From the NCBI RefSeq assembly GCF_016097555.1, contig NW_024532999.1:23501-87500 (forward strand): a stretch of DNA of 64,000 bases. The letters run 5' to 3'. The translations under genes were made by a program, and so were the position numbers. Shown in pieces: positions 1 through 12,127 of the stretch; within the stretch, counting starts at the first letter, position 1, and the number at the start of each line of letters is the position of its first letter. The notes under the pieces were generated by a model that did no database searches, had not been told where the DNA came from, and was given only the letters and a program-made list of their open reading frames with translations. This DNA is from Gigantopelta aegis (taxonomy: Eukaryota > Mollusca > Gastropoda > Neomphalida > Peltospiridae).

Positions 1-432
1 GTTTTCTTTATATATCAATGATTTTGAAGTAAGTTTTATCCAAGGGAACTGTGTACCATATGTGTGTCAGTCACTTAGTTTATATTTATTAATGTATGCA
101 GATGATCTTGTAATTTTTTCAGAATCAATTGATGATTTGCAGTTACAATTAGACACTTTGCTAGATTATTCTAGAAAATGGGATCTATACATGTAAATAA
201 TGCAAAGACAAAAAAAATTGTTTTTAGAAATGCAGGTAAACTTAAAGAGAATGAAAAATGGTTCTACGATGATAACTGTATTGAAATTGTGAATAACTTT
301 ACATACCTGGCTATTGTATTAAACTATAATAACAAATTTAATATTGCTGAAAAAATATTGTCTGAGCAAGGTAGAAAAGCAATTTTTGCACTGAACCGAA
401 ATGTTAAAGCTCTGTATCTCATTGCTGTATAA
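1..432 (+). pseudogene. LINE reverse transcriptase fragment (broken, cut by window edge)
   Basis: This is part of the reverse transcriptase of a non-LTR retrotransposon, the enzyme that copies element RNA into DNA at a nicked target. From base 1 the frame reads FLYINDFEVSFI, and the catalytic YADD box lies at 95-106 (LLMYADDLVIFSES). The downstream RKWDL, KTKKIVFRNAG, FTYLAIVLNY and QGRKAIFAL blocks are typical of the RT thumb region of LINEs. The reading frame shifts at about 187-191 through what looks like a 2-nt insertion, so the first 60 codons and the later part (178-432) are in different frames. The 5' end lies outside the window. The fragment stops at about 432, where an AAGTGAA-rich tandem repeat begins; a matching LINE 3' end appears at 11.75 kb. 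It is a dead copy. Confidence 0.85.
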
Positions 433-598
433 GTCATTCACTGATATTTTACAAAAAATGCTGTATAAGTGAAATATAAGTGAAGTATGAGTGATTCACT
501 GATATTTACAAACATTGCTGTGTAAGTGAAGAATTAGTGATTCACTGATATATTACAAAAACGCTGTATAAGTGAAGTATAAGTGAAATATAAGTGAA
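424..598 (+). repeat. Short tandem repeat cluster, GCTGTATAAGTGAA type
   Basis: About four irregular units of 40-60 bp each begin with GCTGTATAAGTGAA-like sequence; most also contain TTCACTGATATT followed by ACAAAA. The cluster starts exactly where the LINE coding similarity ends. A related cluster in the opposite orientation lies at 11525-11750, just before the LINE 3' end. Confidence 0.6.
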
Positions 599-2394
599 TA
601 TCAAAGGCTGTGGTATGTTCTGTCCTGTCTGAGGTAAGATCATATAAAAGATGACTTGCTGCTTTTGACACATGTAGAGAGCTTCCTCTGAAGACTATGG
701 GTCAGAATTAATTATCAATTTAATTTTTTACATCCAGTAGCCAGTGATGAACTAATCAGTGCTCTGGTGACATCATTAAACAAATGAAATTAGGCAGCAA
801 TATCTGTCCCTGGAGGCCAAATTTCAATATTCTCAGGTAATTTCTGTATTAATGGGACTGACCCTATCTCCACCCACGGAAATGAAAAAGAAAAGAAAAA
901 AGAAGAGTGAAACAACAGGTTCAAAATCCATGAATACCATGGGAATTCCCATGACTCATTTAATTCAAATAATTGTTTTAAAAAGTTATTGTTCTTACCA
1001 GTATGACAACGATACATCACTTCCACACCCTATCTATAAACTGTCAGCAAGACATAAAAATTGAAGCACTATAATAGTCTTAACAAAGTGGTGTTTCATT
1101 TTTCCAGAAGTGACCCACTAATATATCTGAACAGTATATGCAAAGAAATATTTGATAAATAATATAAAATTAAATGTATATTTATTTTTAAATGTTAGAT
1201 TGGATTCTCTCACATCCATTTTCTTCAGTTATGTCCTGTTCAGTGCCATCTTGATATACATGTATGTCATCCAACATTCAGATGGAATTCTGCAAAACAA
1301 TTTAAAAGAAAAAAATATTTTATATAGTCTGGCTAGATCTGCTATGTAATTAGCAATTGTTTGATGTAAACATTTAGTTCTTTCTATTAGTTTTTAAAGA
1401 CTAAGTTAGAGAATCATAGCCTACCAAGATTCAGATGTGGGGAATCAAAACTTCAGGAAAAACAAACTTTCAGTTAAATTTTCAATTTTACTTCTAAAAA
1501 TAATAGTTTAAAAAAATATTCAATCAAATCTCTAAGATAAACGTTAATTTTTGTATTAAAACAGACTTTGAAATATTGAATGTTGAACTTTAATTTTAAT
1601 TAAGAAGAAACCAGAAAAGAAAATACATACATGTATATACGTACATATATTTTTAATCTCTTAAGTTCTGGAAACTACTAGTAATAATCATGCAAATAAC
1701 TGTTTATAAATTTCTCTGATTCAACTGATTATGTTTCCATAATCCAAATGGTAAAGTTTCATGTATTTCGAGGGGTTAGTGCTAGAACCACTTGTCTCCT
1801 TTCCACTTCAATCTGAGAAAACTGCACTGAAAACTTTGGAATGCACTTAAAAATCGAAAACTTAACTTTTGCTAAATAGTTTGCTTTTAGATGCTAGCAG
1901 TTATTTGTTTTAGTATAAACCTTAAAAGTTTTGTCTGCTAATAATAATACATCATGATGTAATTAGATGAAGAACTATTTAATTTATTCTGGCTCCTGGA
2001 ACTTGAACACAAACAGCTCCAACCAGCATGCAAGAGCAAGCTATTTTATAAACAGTTTTTCTTACAGTCCAGCATATGTGACAAATTGTGTGAATCTCAA
2101 GTCAAGAGTAGTGTTATCTTGCAGCAAGTCCACGTGGCATACAGTAAACGTTTAATTTCACAGCAGCTTCTGAGACACCTGATTGGGTCTGTGTTGTTAA
2201 TACTTTAAAAATGTACTGGCGGCAGGAAGTAATTGTGTAAACAATATCAAATTATCTTTGGATGGCAGACACTGGAAAGGGTCATGGGTGTTTCCAGCTG
2301 TGTGCACAGTAACCGTATCCTACACTGAGATGGTAAATTGTGCTCCCTGGTATTGTAGCAGGTTGTTAGAAGCTCTTAACAACTTTAGAAAAAC
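599..2394. other. Unassigned AT-rich sequence
   Basis: I see no convincing gene, RNA or repeat structure here. Open frames are short and have no recognisable domain. Confidence 0.4.
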
Positions 2395-2811
2395 AATTTG
2401 TCAAACAAAAAAAAGAAAGAAATGTTTTATTTAACGACACACTCAACACATTTTATTTACGGTTATATGGCGTCAGACATATGGTTAAGGACCACACAGA
2501 TTTTGAGAGGAAACCCGCTGTCGCCACTACATGGGCTACTCTTCCGATTAGCAGCAAGGGATCTTTTATTTGTGCTTCCCACAGGCAGGATAGCACAAAC
2601 CATGGCCTTTGTTGAACCAGTTATGGATCACTGGTCGGTGCAAGAGGTTTACACCTACCCAATGAGCCTTGCGGAGCACTCACTCAGGGTTTGGAGTAGG
2701 TATCTGGATTAAAAATCCCATGCCTCGACTGGGATCCGAACCCAGTACCTACCAGCCTGTAGACCGATGGCCTGCCACGACGCCACCGAGGCCAGTAATT
2801 TGTCAAACAAA
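2395..2811 (-). mobile_element. tRNA-derived SINE, family A, full length, with 15-bp target duplication
   Basis: Read on the minus strand the element starts with a tRNA-like head (GGCCTCGGTGGCGT; B-box-like GGGTTCGGATCCC). It continues through a body containing AAAAGATCCCTTGCTGC and ends with a tail that reads on the plus strand as TTTAACGACACACTCAACAC and GGCGTCAGACATATGGTTAA. The 15-bp direct repeat AATTTGTCAAACAAA flanks it (2395-2409 and 2797-2811), the hallmark of LINE-mediated retroposition. SINEs are transcribed by RNA polymerase III from the head and encode no protein. Other family A copies are at 21.7 kb and 52.9 kb. Confidence 0.85.
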
Positions 2812-3487
2812 GCAAAGCCTTAAAACCAGTTATAACAGATATATTTGTTATACTAATTATTACATGAAATGTAAGCTATCATATCAGTTATAACGGATAT
2901 ATTTATTACACTAATTAAACACGAAATGTAAGCTATCAGAGTAAACTGCACCACCTGTAGTGTTGAGCTACTGACTGAATTAATAATCAACCGTTAAGAT
3001 AAGTTAATACGTTTAATGATTTTTAATACACAGTAATTTAACGAAACAAAATGAATACAGGGCCAGTAACTATATTCGGCATTTTTCTTTAAAAGTTTTC
3101 ACTCGTTCTAAAGTGTCTACGTTTTGACGTTCTAAAACAAAATTATGTTCTTCAACTTAATGATTTAAACAGCAATTTAGAGAGAATAAAATGACAAATA
3201 TATTTACAATCAACGTGTAATGATTCCTAGCAGAATGCGCATTTTCGTAGGTTTTACAAAAATGCACAACAATCTCAATGTGTGTAAAATGTTTGCATGC
3301 AACATGGGTCACATGTTACTAAAACAAAGTTATATGTGATTAAAACGTACTAAAATAATATGACATTAGCAAATAATTACCACAATTCTACTGTCCATGC
3401 AAGTAATACTACTAAAAGGTACCTGTGTTGAAACCAAAATCTATTGATTGATATACTTTAAATTGCACATATATGCACTGGCGTATC
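2812..3487. other. Unassigned sequence
   Basis: Nothing recognisable apart from a short local repeat near 2835-2935 (ATAACRGATATATTT twice). Confidence 0.35.
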
Positions 3488-3627
3488 CGGGTAGCCAGGG
3501 ATTGGGCACAAGAGGACCTCTTTTTTTTACAATACCAACTTTTATAATGCATGTCGCCCCATAAAATGTGTAAAAGCAGTGCCCTCTATCTCCACTCCAC
3601 CCCCAATAAACAATCCTGGCTACCCTA
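3488..3627. mobile_element. Small inverted-repeat element (MITE-like), about 140 bp
   Basis: The left end reads GGGTAGCCAGGGATT and the right end AATCCTGGCTACCCT, an imperfect terminal inverted repeat around a pyrimidine-rich core. It is non-coding. No clear target duplication is visible. Confidence 0.5.
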
Positions 3628-3639
3628 ATATATATATAT

Positions 3640-4704
3640 TGTGACGGAACATGCTCTTAATTCTTTTCGCCTGTGGCGATATTAATTGTTTTAGAGGGCC
3701 GTGTGCAGTTCCAATATGCACTTAGACCAGGTGTGGAGGTCATGTGGCCAGTAGTTACGTAATCCCTCCGCGAGTGCGTTTTTTACGACCGACTAGGCGA
3801 CAGTGAGTCTGGCCATCTAAGAGAAAATTCCTGTCTTGGTCGCTGTGGAAATATCACTTGTAGGTATTCGGTACCGCGATGTGCCCCCAGGCGATATTCA
3901 GTTTTATAATAAATAGCTATGGTTTTAGAGATATCGGGGAGAAACATAGGAAGGCTTCCAGGGGAAACGTTGTCCGTCCGGACTGGTAAATATATTATTT
4001 CTGCTTTGTTGTATAACCTTGATGTGATTGATGTGACTTTAAATATTTTAATACTGTATTATACCAATATTATTTAGACAGTATATCCGGTAATCTGACG
4101 AAGTAAACTGTAGGCTTACTGTTCTAAAATTATTAAAGCTTAACCAGTCATCCTAGAGGACCTAGGTAAACTGTAGGTTATTGTCTTTATGGTGATATGT
4201 ACCAGTATTAAGTCTGTATTACAAGGTTACTGAATGAGTAGTTACAGGTTAATTAAAAATGAACCAGTTAGGAATAGAGTTGTAATTCCTTTATTGATTA
4301 AGTTCCCCTGGCAGCGTTTCTCAATTATCACACATGTGGGTGTTGTGTCACGGTGAAGTGATTAGAATATTGTGTAAACTAGACACCTAGTGATTAACTA
4401 ATTAAGTGATTAGTTCTGGGTTGTTATTATTTTGTTGTTGTTAATTAACTACTGCGGCAGTACATTTGTCAGCGTAGTATTAATACAGATTCCAAAGTGT
4501 ATTGTGTTTTTGTTGTGTTTTCTAGTGAACTAAACGTGCTATATTACACATACTTTATATAAGATCTTATCTCTGATATACCTAGAGCCGAGCCACTCGG
4601 GTATACACTGCCCGATACAGAGAGATCTAATAGATATACAGTTAGGAGAGATATTTGGATAATCGTGTTTTATTCAGTTACGGGTATTATAGGATCCCCG
4701 TGAC
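3640..4704 (+). mobile_element. Probable solo LTR of a Gypsy-type retrotransposon, 1065 bp
   Basis: The block begins TGTGACGGAACATG and ends GATCCCCGTGACA, giving the TG...CA ends of an LTR. Both sides are (TA)n, so the short target duplication expected for an LTR cannot be distinguished from the simple repeat. No gag or pol follows, so it is most simply a solo LTR left by recombination between two LTRs. Family assignment to Gypsy rests on length and general appearance only. Confidence 0.55.
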
Positions 4705-4788
4705 ATATATATATACATATATATATATACATATATATATACACACATACACGTATACACATACACATACACATACACATATATATAT
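4705..4788. repeat. Compound TA / CA microsatellite
   Basis: Alternating TA and CA/TA runs fill the gap between the LTR-like block and the hAT element that follows. The short open frame over this stretch is low complexity. Confidence 0.8.
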
Positions 4789-6123
4789 CAGGGGTTCAAA
4801 AATCCCATCGCCCGACGCCCGTGCCAAGTGGAATTTTCATGCCGGGCAAGTAATTATGTTAACTGCATATGCCCGATGACAAGTGACTAATGTAACCCCT
4901 AAAACCATTTTTAAATTTTGTTACAAATTTCAGTAAAACCTTTGGAAAGAGTTCCGATCGTGTGAGCATTTACATAGCTCTATAAGGAGAACTAACCCTA
5001 ACCCTAAATGCTGGAACGATCGGAACTCTTGCCAATGTGTTGACACACCAAAATGGAAAACAAGTGTTGAAAAGTTTGATAACAACTTTCAGAGTTATTC
5101 ACTTTTTACTATCGACTAAGATCGGTAATTTCCGCCACTGAACGTTCGACTGAATTCATACAAGTAATCGGTTCGATGATCTTCAAACTTGGAAATAGCT
5201 TCCAATACGCTTTACAGCTTATATAAAAATAAAGTATACATGCCTTGTGTGTGCAATCATAATGTTTAATCCTTGCAAACGTGGTAAATGAGGTGGGATA
5301 CAGTATAAAATTTATATATTCAAATTAAATTAGACGTTAACGTGGTTCCTGAATCTGCTCTTTGCAAATGAACGGGGGCATAAAGCAAGTTTATAATTTC
5401 CGAGTTCACTTGAACAGAGCCTAAATATTATGAACTGTATTCTTATAAAAGTTGCAAGACATTTTAGTTTAGATATAATAAACCTTGTAGCAGAACATAC
5501 TTGATGGGATTTTTTCAGTACTTTACAAATGTAAATCTACGTTCGTGTAAAATGAACGGGTAAGGTAAAGTTATATTTCATTAGCCCTACGTCATAATCG
5601 TGATGGTGCGATGCCCTCTAAGCATACATGAATATATATATATTTCTGCTTTATTAATAGTTTTTAACAAATAAATTATGCCCAATAAGTTAAAAATACA
5701 AGGCTGCAATCGATGTACACCCAGGGAGGCTGTTGTTTACCAAGCCTGCACTATTTAAAAACATTTGAAAAGAAACCGAGCTCATGTTTACTTTGAGCCC
5801 TGCCATGGCTGTTTGCGAGAGACTTTTCTCAGCTATTGATCAGGGTAAAAACACCCCAGAGAAGTGTTTTGGGGCACAAAATGTTAAATAATATACACAC
5901 AATAATGACACATGGGCCAAAATCCCTAAACATTTTTGAACCAATGCCAGCCATAAAAGAATTCTTTCAAGATTATTACACTATTAAGCACTGTATTAAA
6001 TTAAACACAATTGGTTACCTTAAGAAGTATGGGCAAGTGGAAAAAGATATGGGGCAAGTGAATATCTGATTGTCACTTGCCCGGTGGCAAGTACGGTAAA
6101 AAAAATTTAACATTTTTGAACCC

Positions 6124-6126
<3 letters not shown>
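4789..6126 (+). mobile_element. hAT-type DNA transposon, decayed, 1338 bp
   Basis: The terminal inverted repeats are CAGGGGTTCAAAAAT at 4789-4803 and its exact complement at 6112-6126. The CAGGGG start and 8-nt ATATATAT on both sides fit hAT transposons, which make 8-bp target duplications, although the flank is itself (TA)n. Internally, around 5790-5890, a plus-strand frame contains AVCERLFSA, matching the CERxFS core of the hAT transposase C-terminal dimerisation domain. The rest of the transposase is missing or unreadable, so this is a non-autonomous remnant. Confidence 0.8.
5785..5895 (+). pseudogene. hAT transposase C-terminal domain remnant
   Basis: Translation gives AMAVCERLFSAIDQGKN, resembling the CERxFS block of the hAT C-terminal dimerisation region, the part that brings transposase monomers together. 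It is followed within a few codons by stops. Upstream sequence does not translate into a recognisable RNase H-fold core. Only this short piece of the gene can be supported. Confidence 0.6.

Positions 6127-6213
<87 letters not shown>
6127..6213. repeat. (TA)n microsatellite, about 86 bp
   Basis: Pure TA dinucleotide run directly abutting the right hAT terminus. Confidence 0.95.
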
Positions 6214-6215
<2 letters not shown>

Positions 6216-7409
6216 TAGTGAATTGTTAAAATCACCTATTCCATGTTCCATGTTTTTTTAAATCCTCAAACTCTAGGCGTTTGGTGCTTGTGGATAGTTG
6301 TGTATCAAGTTTTAACTGTTATTTTTGTTCCCCTAAGAATTCAATATAATGCAGGTGGGAAGGTGTGCGTGTCCCATGATCGTGACTATGTGGATCTACA
6401 AAACAAAGCTGGCTATGACACAGCACAACTCGAAACGAATCCGGCAAGTGATATCTTGAAATCTGAGCTGGATTATTATCACATCTTAAGCCAGTGTCTT
6501 TCCGCAACGTTAATTTTCAATCCAGACCCCGACAACCTGATCTGGAAGTTGTTTAAACCATAGTTATCATATGTCCTCTCTGTGAGGTATTTTGACACTG
6601 GTCTGTAAAATGCAAAAGGAAAATTGTTACCGGCATAGTGGCTGCTCCAACAAAACAGCGACCAGGTATCATTTATATGCATTTCCCCATTGACAGGAAA
6701 GTACATATCACAATCTTTAATGTACCAGTGAATGCCATTAAGTACAATAAGACACCAGATGTAAAACATATCTAAATACAGTTTAATGCATTCGTCATCA
6801 GCACTGATCTGGTGCGTGATTAAGTATAATGTTTGTCTAATGCGCTCGTAGAATGATATACATGTACACACACACACACATTTTATTTAAACACACTATA
6901 GCAGTAACCACTTTGTTATAATGACCAGAGATATCTCATCATTGGAACATCTGAAATGCTACAATTATTCCAGTTAATGTAGTAATATCTAGATATTTTA
7001 GCCCAGAAAATATGAATGTGCATACATTTCAATTACTACAATGAACAATATTTATTATTAGTATGCATATTTATTTTATACCATTTATATAAAGGGGTTG
7101 CTTCTTCTAACCAATTAGTTATAATATGAACTACCATGAACGGACTCCGATTTAAAGAAACATACTTGGCCTGTATCTACTAATTCATGTTCAACTATAT
7201 ATCAAATATTATATAATGTCTATAAAATATACAATGACTAGAAAAGTTACAATCCTGTGATGATGCCTTTGAAATAATATAAACTAATTTCCCTCTATGC
7301 TAAGTAAATTAAAATATTTTATTGTGTATGGTCATAAAACATTTATCATCTTTGGCTCGCCATCCTTTTTACAATAAACAATTCCCAGGCATTTTCATTT
7401 TAAATTGCA
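6214..7409. other. Unassigned sequence with one 132-codon minus-strand open frame
   Basis: A minus-strand open frame at 6479-6877 (132 codons) overlaps a plus-strand one at 6243-6563 (106 codons). Neither shows a domain, signal peptide or compositional bias I recognise, and no splice-flanked exon is evident. A short CA run lies at 6865-6880. I do not call a gene. Confidence 0.3.
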
Positions 7410-7943
7410 ACATCAGTAATATAAGGTAGTACCTACTTAGCAGCTTGAGTGGTATGTACACATAGTTGACCCAGTGCTGGGGTAGAGAGGCATCTATCAT
7501 GCCAGATGGTAGTTGCATAACATTTACAAATGTGTGATAGACTTTGCTTTAACCGCTGGACATTAAAATGGGCGGTTTTGGTGAAAATAATTAACTTAGC
7601 CTTATTTGATATGAACGTTTATTCTCTTTAGTAATGTGAATGATATGCATTATATGTTGGTGTTTGTGTGTCTATAACATCAATAATATAAGGTAGTAAC
7701 TACTTAGCAGCTTGAGTGGTATGTACACATAGTTGACCCAGTGCTGGGGTAGAGAGGCATCTATCATGCCAGATGGTAGTTGCATAACATTTACAAATGT
7801 GTGATAGACTTTGGTTTAACCGCTGGACATTAAAATGGGCGGTTTTGGTGAAAATAATTAACTTAGCCTTATTTGATATGAACGTTTATTCTCTTTAGTA
7901 ATGTGAATGATATGCATTATATGTTGGTGTTTGTGTGTTCTCT
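7410..7943 (+). repeat. Two-copy tandem duplication, 267-bp unit
   Basis: The segment beginning ACATCARTAATATAAGGTAG and ending TGTTGGTGTTTGTGTG occurs at 7410-7676 and again at 7677-7943 with only a few substitutions. It is non-coding and looks like a recent local duplication. Confidence 0.9.
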
Positions 7944-8401
7944 TTAATATTATGAACAGGTTACATATATATAATTACTGTTCAGTCAAACTGCTACGGG
8001 TGGGGGTTAAATTTGCTTCGTTCAGCCTCTGTCATCAAACTGTTTAAAACATGCTGCCATTGTCAAAACTAGCAATGTGGCGGATTCTCCCCCACCTACA
8101 ATAGTCAATTGTTATCAGGAGAGATGTGTTATGTGATCTTTTGAAATAGTAACACCTATAATGTCAGGTGGCTATTACATGTATATTACATATTTTATGT
8201 CGTTTAATAAAACGGCCATTTTCAATTCTATCCTGTTTTACTGGTTTTTATTTGACTATTGTACTACATGTAGCTAGCAGTTTGACTAACCTCGCAGCAT
8301 AAATTTATTTTTTTATATAATATTCAAATTGTCTACAAAATATAGACATAGCTAGATCATAATTTTTAACTAAGGTTGTTGCATATGGGAGCCATGTTTA
8401 A
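7944..8401. other. Unassigned sequence
   Basis: Nothing recognisable; ends in a poly-A run at 8400-8414. Confidence 0.35.
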
Positions 8402-8731
8402 AAAAAAAAAAAAAGAAAGGAATTTTATATTTAATGACATATTCAACACAACTACAGGTATGTGGTGTCAGACATGTGATTAATGACCACAAATATATTT
8501 TAGAGAGGAAACTATGGGCAACTATTTTTTTATTAGCACCAAGGGATCTTTAATATATGCATCATCCCACAGACAGGATAGTAGGCCTACATATCATGGT
8601 CTGTAACACCAGTTGTGAAGCACTGGCTGGAATGAGAAAAAATCCAATGATTACACTAACCAGGATCGATCCTAGACTGACCATGCATACACCAGGACAG
8701 CACTTTACTACTGGGCTACGTCCTGCCCTCG
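8402..8731 (-). mobile_element. Mosaic SINE: family B head with family A tail, diverged
   Basis: On the minus strand the head is CGTAGCCCAGTAGTAAAG and then AGGATCGATCC, the tRNA-like promoter of family B. The body has AAGGATCTTTAATATATGCA and CCCACAGACAGGATAG (plus-strand reading). The distal end (ATTTAATGACATATTCAACAC, GTGTCAGACATGTG) is family A tail. Substitutions throughout suggest an old copy. Confidence 0.7.
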
Positions 8732-11524
8732 GCAAATTAATTTAATTATATGATTTGTTTCCTCATAGTAACTATTCAGACTAAAATAAGGGAAAACAGC
8801 TTTCCTGTTTAACTAGTTTCTTTGTCTCTGTTCAGTTAATATTTTCTTAACTGCGTGTTTCTTCTGTAGAACTAAATGAACTCTGCAATCACTTCTTATT
8901 AAACTATTTACATAACCGGCAATTATTCAGCAACTAGTTAACAACACACACATTTTACCATATTCCAGATGTCTAAGAACTAAACCCCCCCCCCCCCCCC
9001 CCCCCATTGTCTGCAGTCCATCTCAGATTATCACAAACGGACCGGTCATCGTGATGCGTAAACAGTCAATTCTAGCTACCTCAGCCAGAGTTGTTACTTC
9101 TTTGCAAGCCAAAACACCCAGCCAGAGATAGTTTACATAAAACACCTTCGCTGGATGTAAACACTTAGAGCTAGCATGTGTCATTAGCGTGTCATGCGGT
9201 ATGGCACCTAGGATTCAATCTTCTCAGACAGTTTACAGCCCACCACAATCCAGTGTTGTAAGCTAACGTGTTATGTCTGTCAGTTATGGGTGATATACTA
9301 CAAAATTCTAGAGAGACAGAATAAGGTAGTGCTAAAAACATGGTTTTTGCCTTTTGTGGATATGGACATAAAAGATAATTGGTTTGGGTTCTGTTCTATA
9401 AAAGCATAAATAAATTATTGGTTTGAATGAGACATTGTGAAATGATAGTACACCTTCCCATGATGCTGACAAGGTGATTAACTAATTTGTGTATAATTTA
9501 CCATATAATGGGTTCTGCATGGCACTAACCCCTCGATTTGCATGTACATGTTGAGAATATTAAAGCTGGGATGATCAACTTTAATAAAACATCAGTCAGA
9601 CTGATTTGTTCAGTACATGAACCATTACAACATGTATGTATCTGGAGATAACTGGTGAATAAATGAAAACATCCATTTTAATTGTGCATTTTGTAAAACA
9701 TATGATGACACTAGGTGGGTTTTTTGGTGTTCTCTGTAGTATCTTTATTTTTCTGAACAAACAATAGGTATTCTGACTTTAGAAAAGTTTAATGTAAATG
9801 ATATTAACATGCAATGATTGGGCTTATAAAAATTAATATGTGTATTAAGCAAACATAAAAGCTAACAAATATTTTTCATGTTACTGTTTAAAATGTCAGT
9901 CATTACAATTGCCCCCATTTCCCTTGGGCTTTTAATTAGCACTGTGTGAAGTAAATTAATTACTCCCAGTCTGCCAGAAGTAGAGATACACATCCTTTTG
10001 ATAAGACAGGTACAAACTGATCAGGTGACAACTCCCATTCTCCTATAGACATTTTATTGCCCCAATTAGTGGAGCTATGTAATCCCTCTGTAAGGTGATA
10101 TCTAAAGACTTCCAGTGTTGATGAACATTACATAAATTATTTTTGTTCATTTAATCAAAATAAATATATATGATGCTTTTCAAGTTGGTTTTATTACACA
10201 AACTGTTTTAATGTACAATGGCACAAATGTTCCTCCATTATGGTATTACCGGAAATGGAGGGACAGGTCACAATGATCAAAATTATATAATTAAAAATTA
10301 TAACTTATTAATACTTCCAAGCTATTCATGGATCATATGGATTTAAAAAGTTTAAAATTTGCCTTGACTTAAAAATATTAAGAAAAATCATGTGTGTTGG
10401 TAACAGAGGGAAACCACAAGTATATTTTAATTAATTACTTTTAATATTTAAATGTAAACAACACCAAACCTTTGTGTGACAAAATAACTATAATCAGCAC
10501 TAGTTTGAACTTTTAGTATAGTTGTATTCACTAAATGAAGTGTCTATGCACATGCATTAACATAAATAAAGAGAATTTATCAGACAAAGGAATGCTGCCA
10601 TTTTGTCTATTTGAAAATCCAACAATGATTGTAATGCATGGTTTTTAAATGAAAAACATGAACTGTTAAAATAAAAAAATAGGTGCTACATGTAGTCAGA
10701 TACTTACCAAATTAGTTTCCTGTATGATAGACTTGTTCCACGGACATGAGGTATAGTCTTAACTAAACACATGTGCACAAAGAAAATGTCCAGGTGCCAC
10801 CATTTTGATTTTCTTCTTTGGTTTCCTCCTCCTGGCTGGAGACCCACACAGTGGTGTCTGAATTAAGTCCTTTTGAAGTTGCACCATACTGCCTAAGATG
10901 GCAAGGCTATTAATCTCAGGATTTTGCACCTCTCATAATAATGCCTTGTTCTATCTGAATTCCTGATGTCATTGTTGTTGTCTTTGTTTTTCTTGTGTGT
11001 GTGTGGGGGGGGGGGGGGGGGGTGGGTGGGGGGGGGGGGGGGGGGGGGGGTTCTTGATTGTGGTTTTTTTTGGTTAATTAACTTTTTTATATGTAAATAC
11101 AAATTACCATTAATAGATAAAATAAATCCATACTGTAATAAACATTGAAATGGAGCTCACCTCCACACACACACACACACACACACACACCTGCTCTGCC
11201 GCTACAATTTTACAGACATTTATTGTGACAGGTGGTGAGTCTGGAGGGTCTATTTAAGTGAGGAGGTAGCATGGGATAATTATAATCATACAGCATCATG
11301 TGTATTAATATTAATATTAATAATTTTTTTAATTATTATTGGAAATACTATCAAATTCTGTTACATGTATGGTTGGTTGTTTAGCCAATGTTCCCAATGA
11401 ATTTGATAAATCCTGTGAGAAGTTATGTATTTTTTAACAAATAACCATGAAAATGTTTTGGACTTAGTTTTTTCCCCGTTCATTTGGAACACATCATTTC
11501 CTTTGCAAAAGGACTATCTCCAAA
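8732..11524. other. Unassigned AT-rich sequence with homopolymer and CA runs
   Basis: There is a C tract at 8984-9005, G tracts at about 11005-11050 preceded by a short GT run, and a (CA)n run at 11165-11192. No gene, structured RNA or transposon terminus could be supported. Apparent proline- or glycine-rich frames over the G tract are low complexity. Confidence 0.5.
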
Positions 11525-11750
11525 CTAATTGTTCACTTATATTTCACTTATAGAAACAAACAAAAAATGTCTTAATTCCAGTTCACTTATACCACTGATA
11601 AACCACTTATAGGTGAAATATATGTGGAGTATCAGTGATGTATCAATTAACCATTCTTTTCACTTATACTTATACACACTGATACTTCACTTATACCAAT
11701 ATATGGGTAACTTATAAGTAAAGTATATTCCACTTATAAGTTATTTCCGT
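11525..11750 (-). repeat. Inverted counterpart of the AAGTGAA-rich cluster at 424-598
   Basis: The plus strand carries TTCACTTATATTTCACTTAT and several variants, that is, the complement of the TATAAGTGAAATATAAGTGAA motif seen on the left. Copies are less regular than on the left. The cluster ends within a few bases of the renewed LINE coding similarity. Confidence 0.5.
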
Positions 11751-11752
11751 AA

Positions 11753-12127
11753 GGGTTATGTTTTCACTGTTTAAATGTTACGGAAGATGAGTTTCATTTT
11801 ATCTTAAAATGCCCCTTATATATGGATTTGAGAAAAAAATACATTAAACCTTATTACTGGGAAAAGCCATCATTGTTTAAGCTACTGCAATTATATAATG
11901 TACAAAATTCTAAAACTTTATGTAATTTTGGAAAATATTTATATAAAGCAGTTAAATTAAGAAAAGAAGTTTTTTAAGGCATTTTCCGTATGTGTGTAGT
12001 TTATTTGTTTCATGTGACATGTATGTTTTCTTGTTTATTGAATTGTGTTCTCCTGTGGTTATGTATTTTTGTTTATATATGAACAGATGAGCTGTAAAGC
12101 TTAATGTGAATAAAGAACTTGTAAGAT
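11753..12127 (+). pseudogene. LINE 3' end: C-terminal zinc-binding-like domain plus 3' tail
   Basis: Translation gives CFHCLNVTEDEFHFILKCP, then LYMDLRKKYIKPYYWEKPS, ending RKEVF and a stop near 11976. The C-x2-C...H...C arrangement followed by a Y.DLR block is the C-terminal end of a LINE pol protein. The tail runs to about 12127 and ends AATAAAGAACTTGTAAG, with a polyadenylation-type signal. About 300 residues that should link this to the RT fragment at 1-432 are absent. It may be the far half of that same copy or an independent 5'-truncated insertion. Confidence 0.75.

Noticed and set aside
4990..5005. CTAACCCTAACCCTAA, telomere-like
   Set aside because: Only about two units inside a hAT element; too short for a telomere tract.
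6479..6877. 132-codon minus-strand open frame as a gene
   Set aside because: No recognisable domain, overlaps another open frame, no splice or promoter support; could be chance in AT-rich DNA.
10966..11102. Glycine- or proline-rich peptide frames
   Set aside because: Produced by the G tract; not credible coding sequence.
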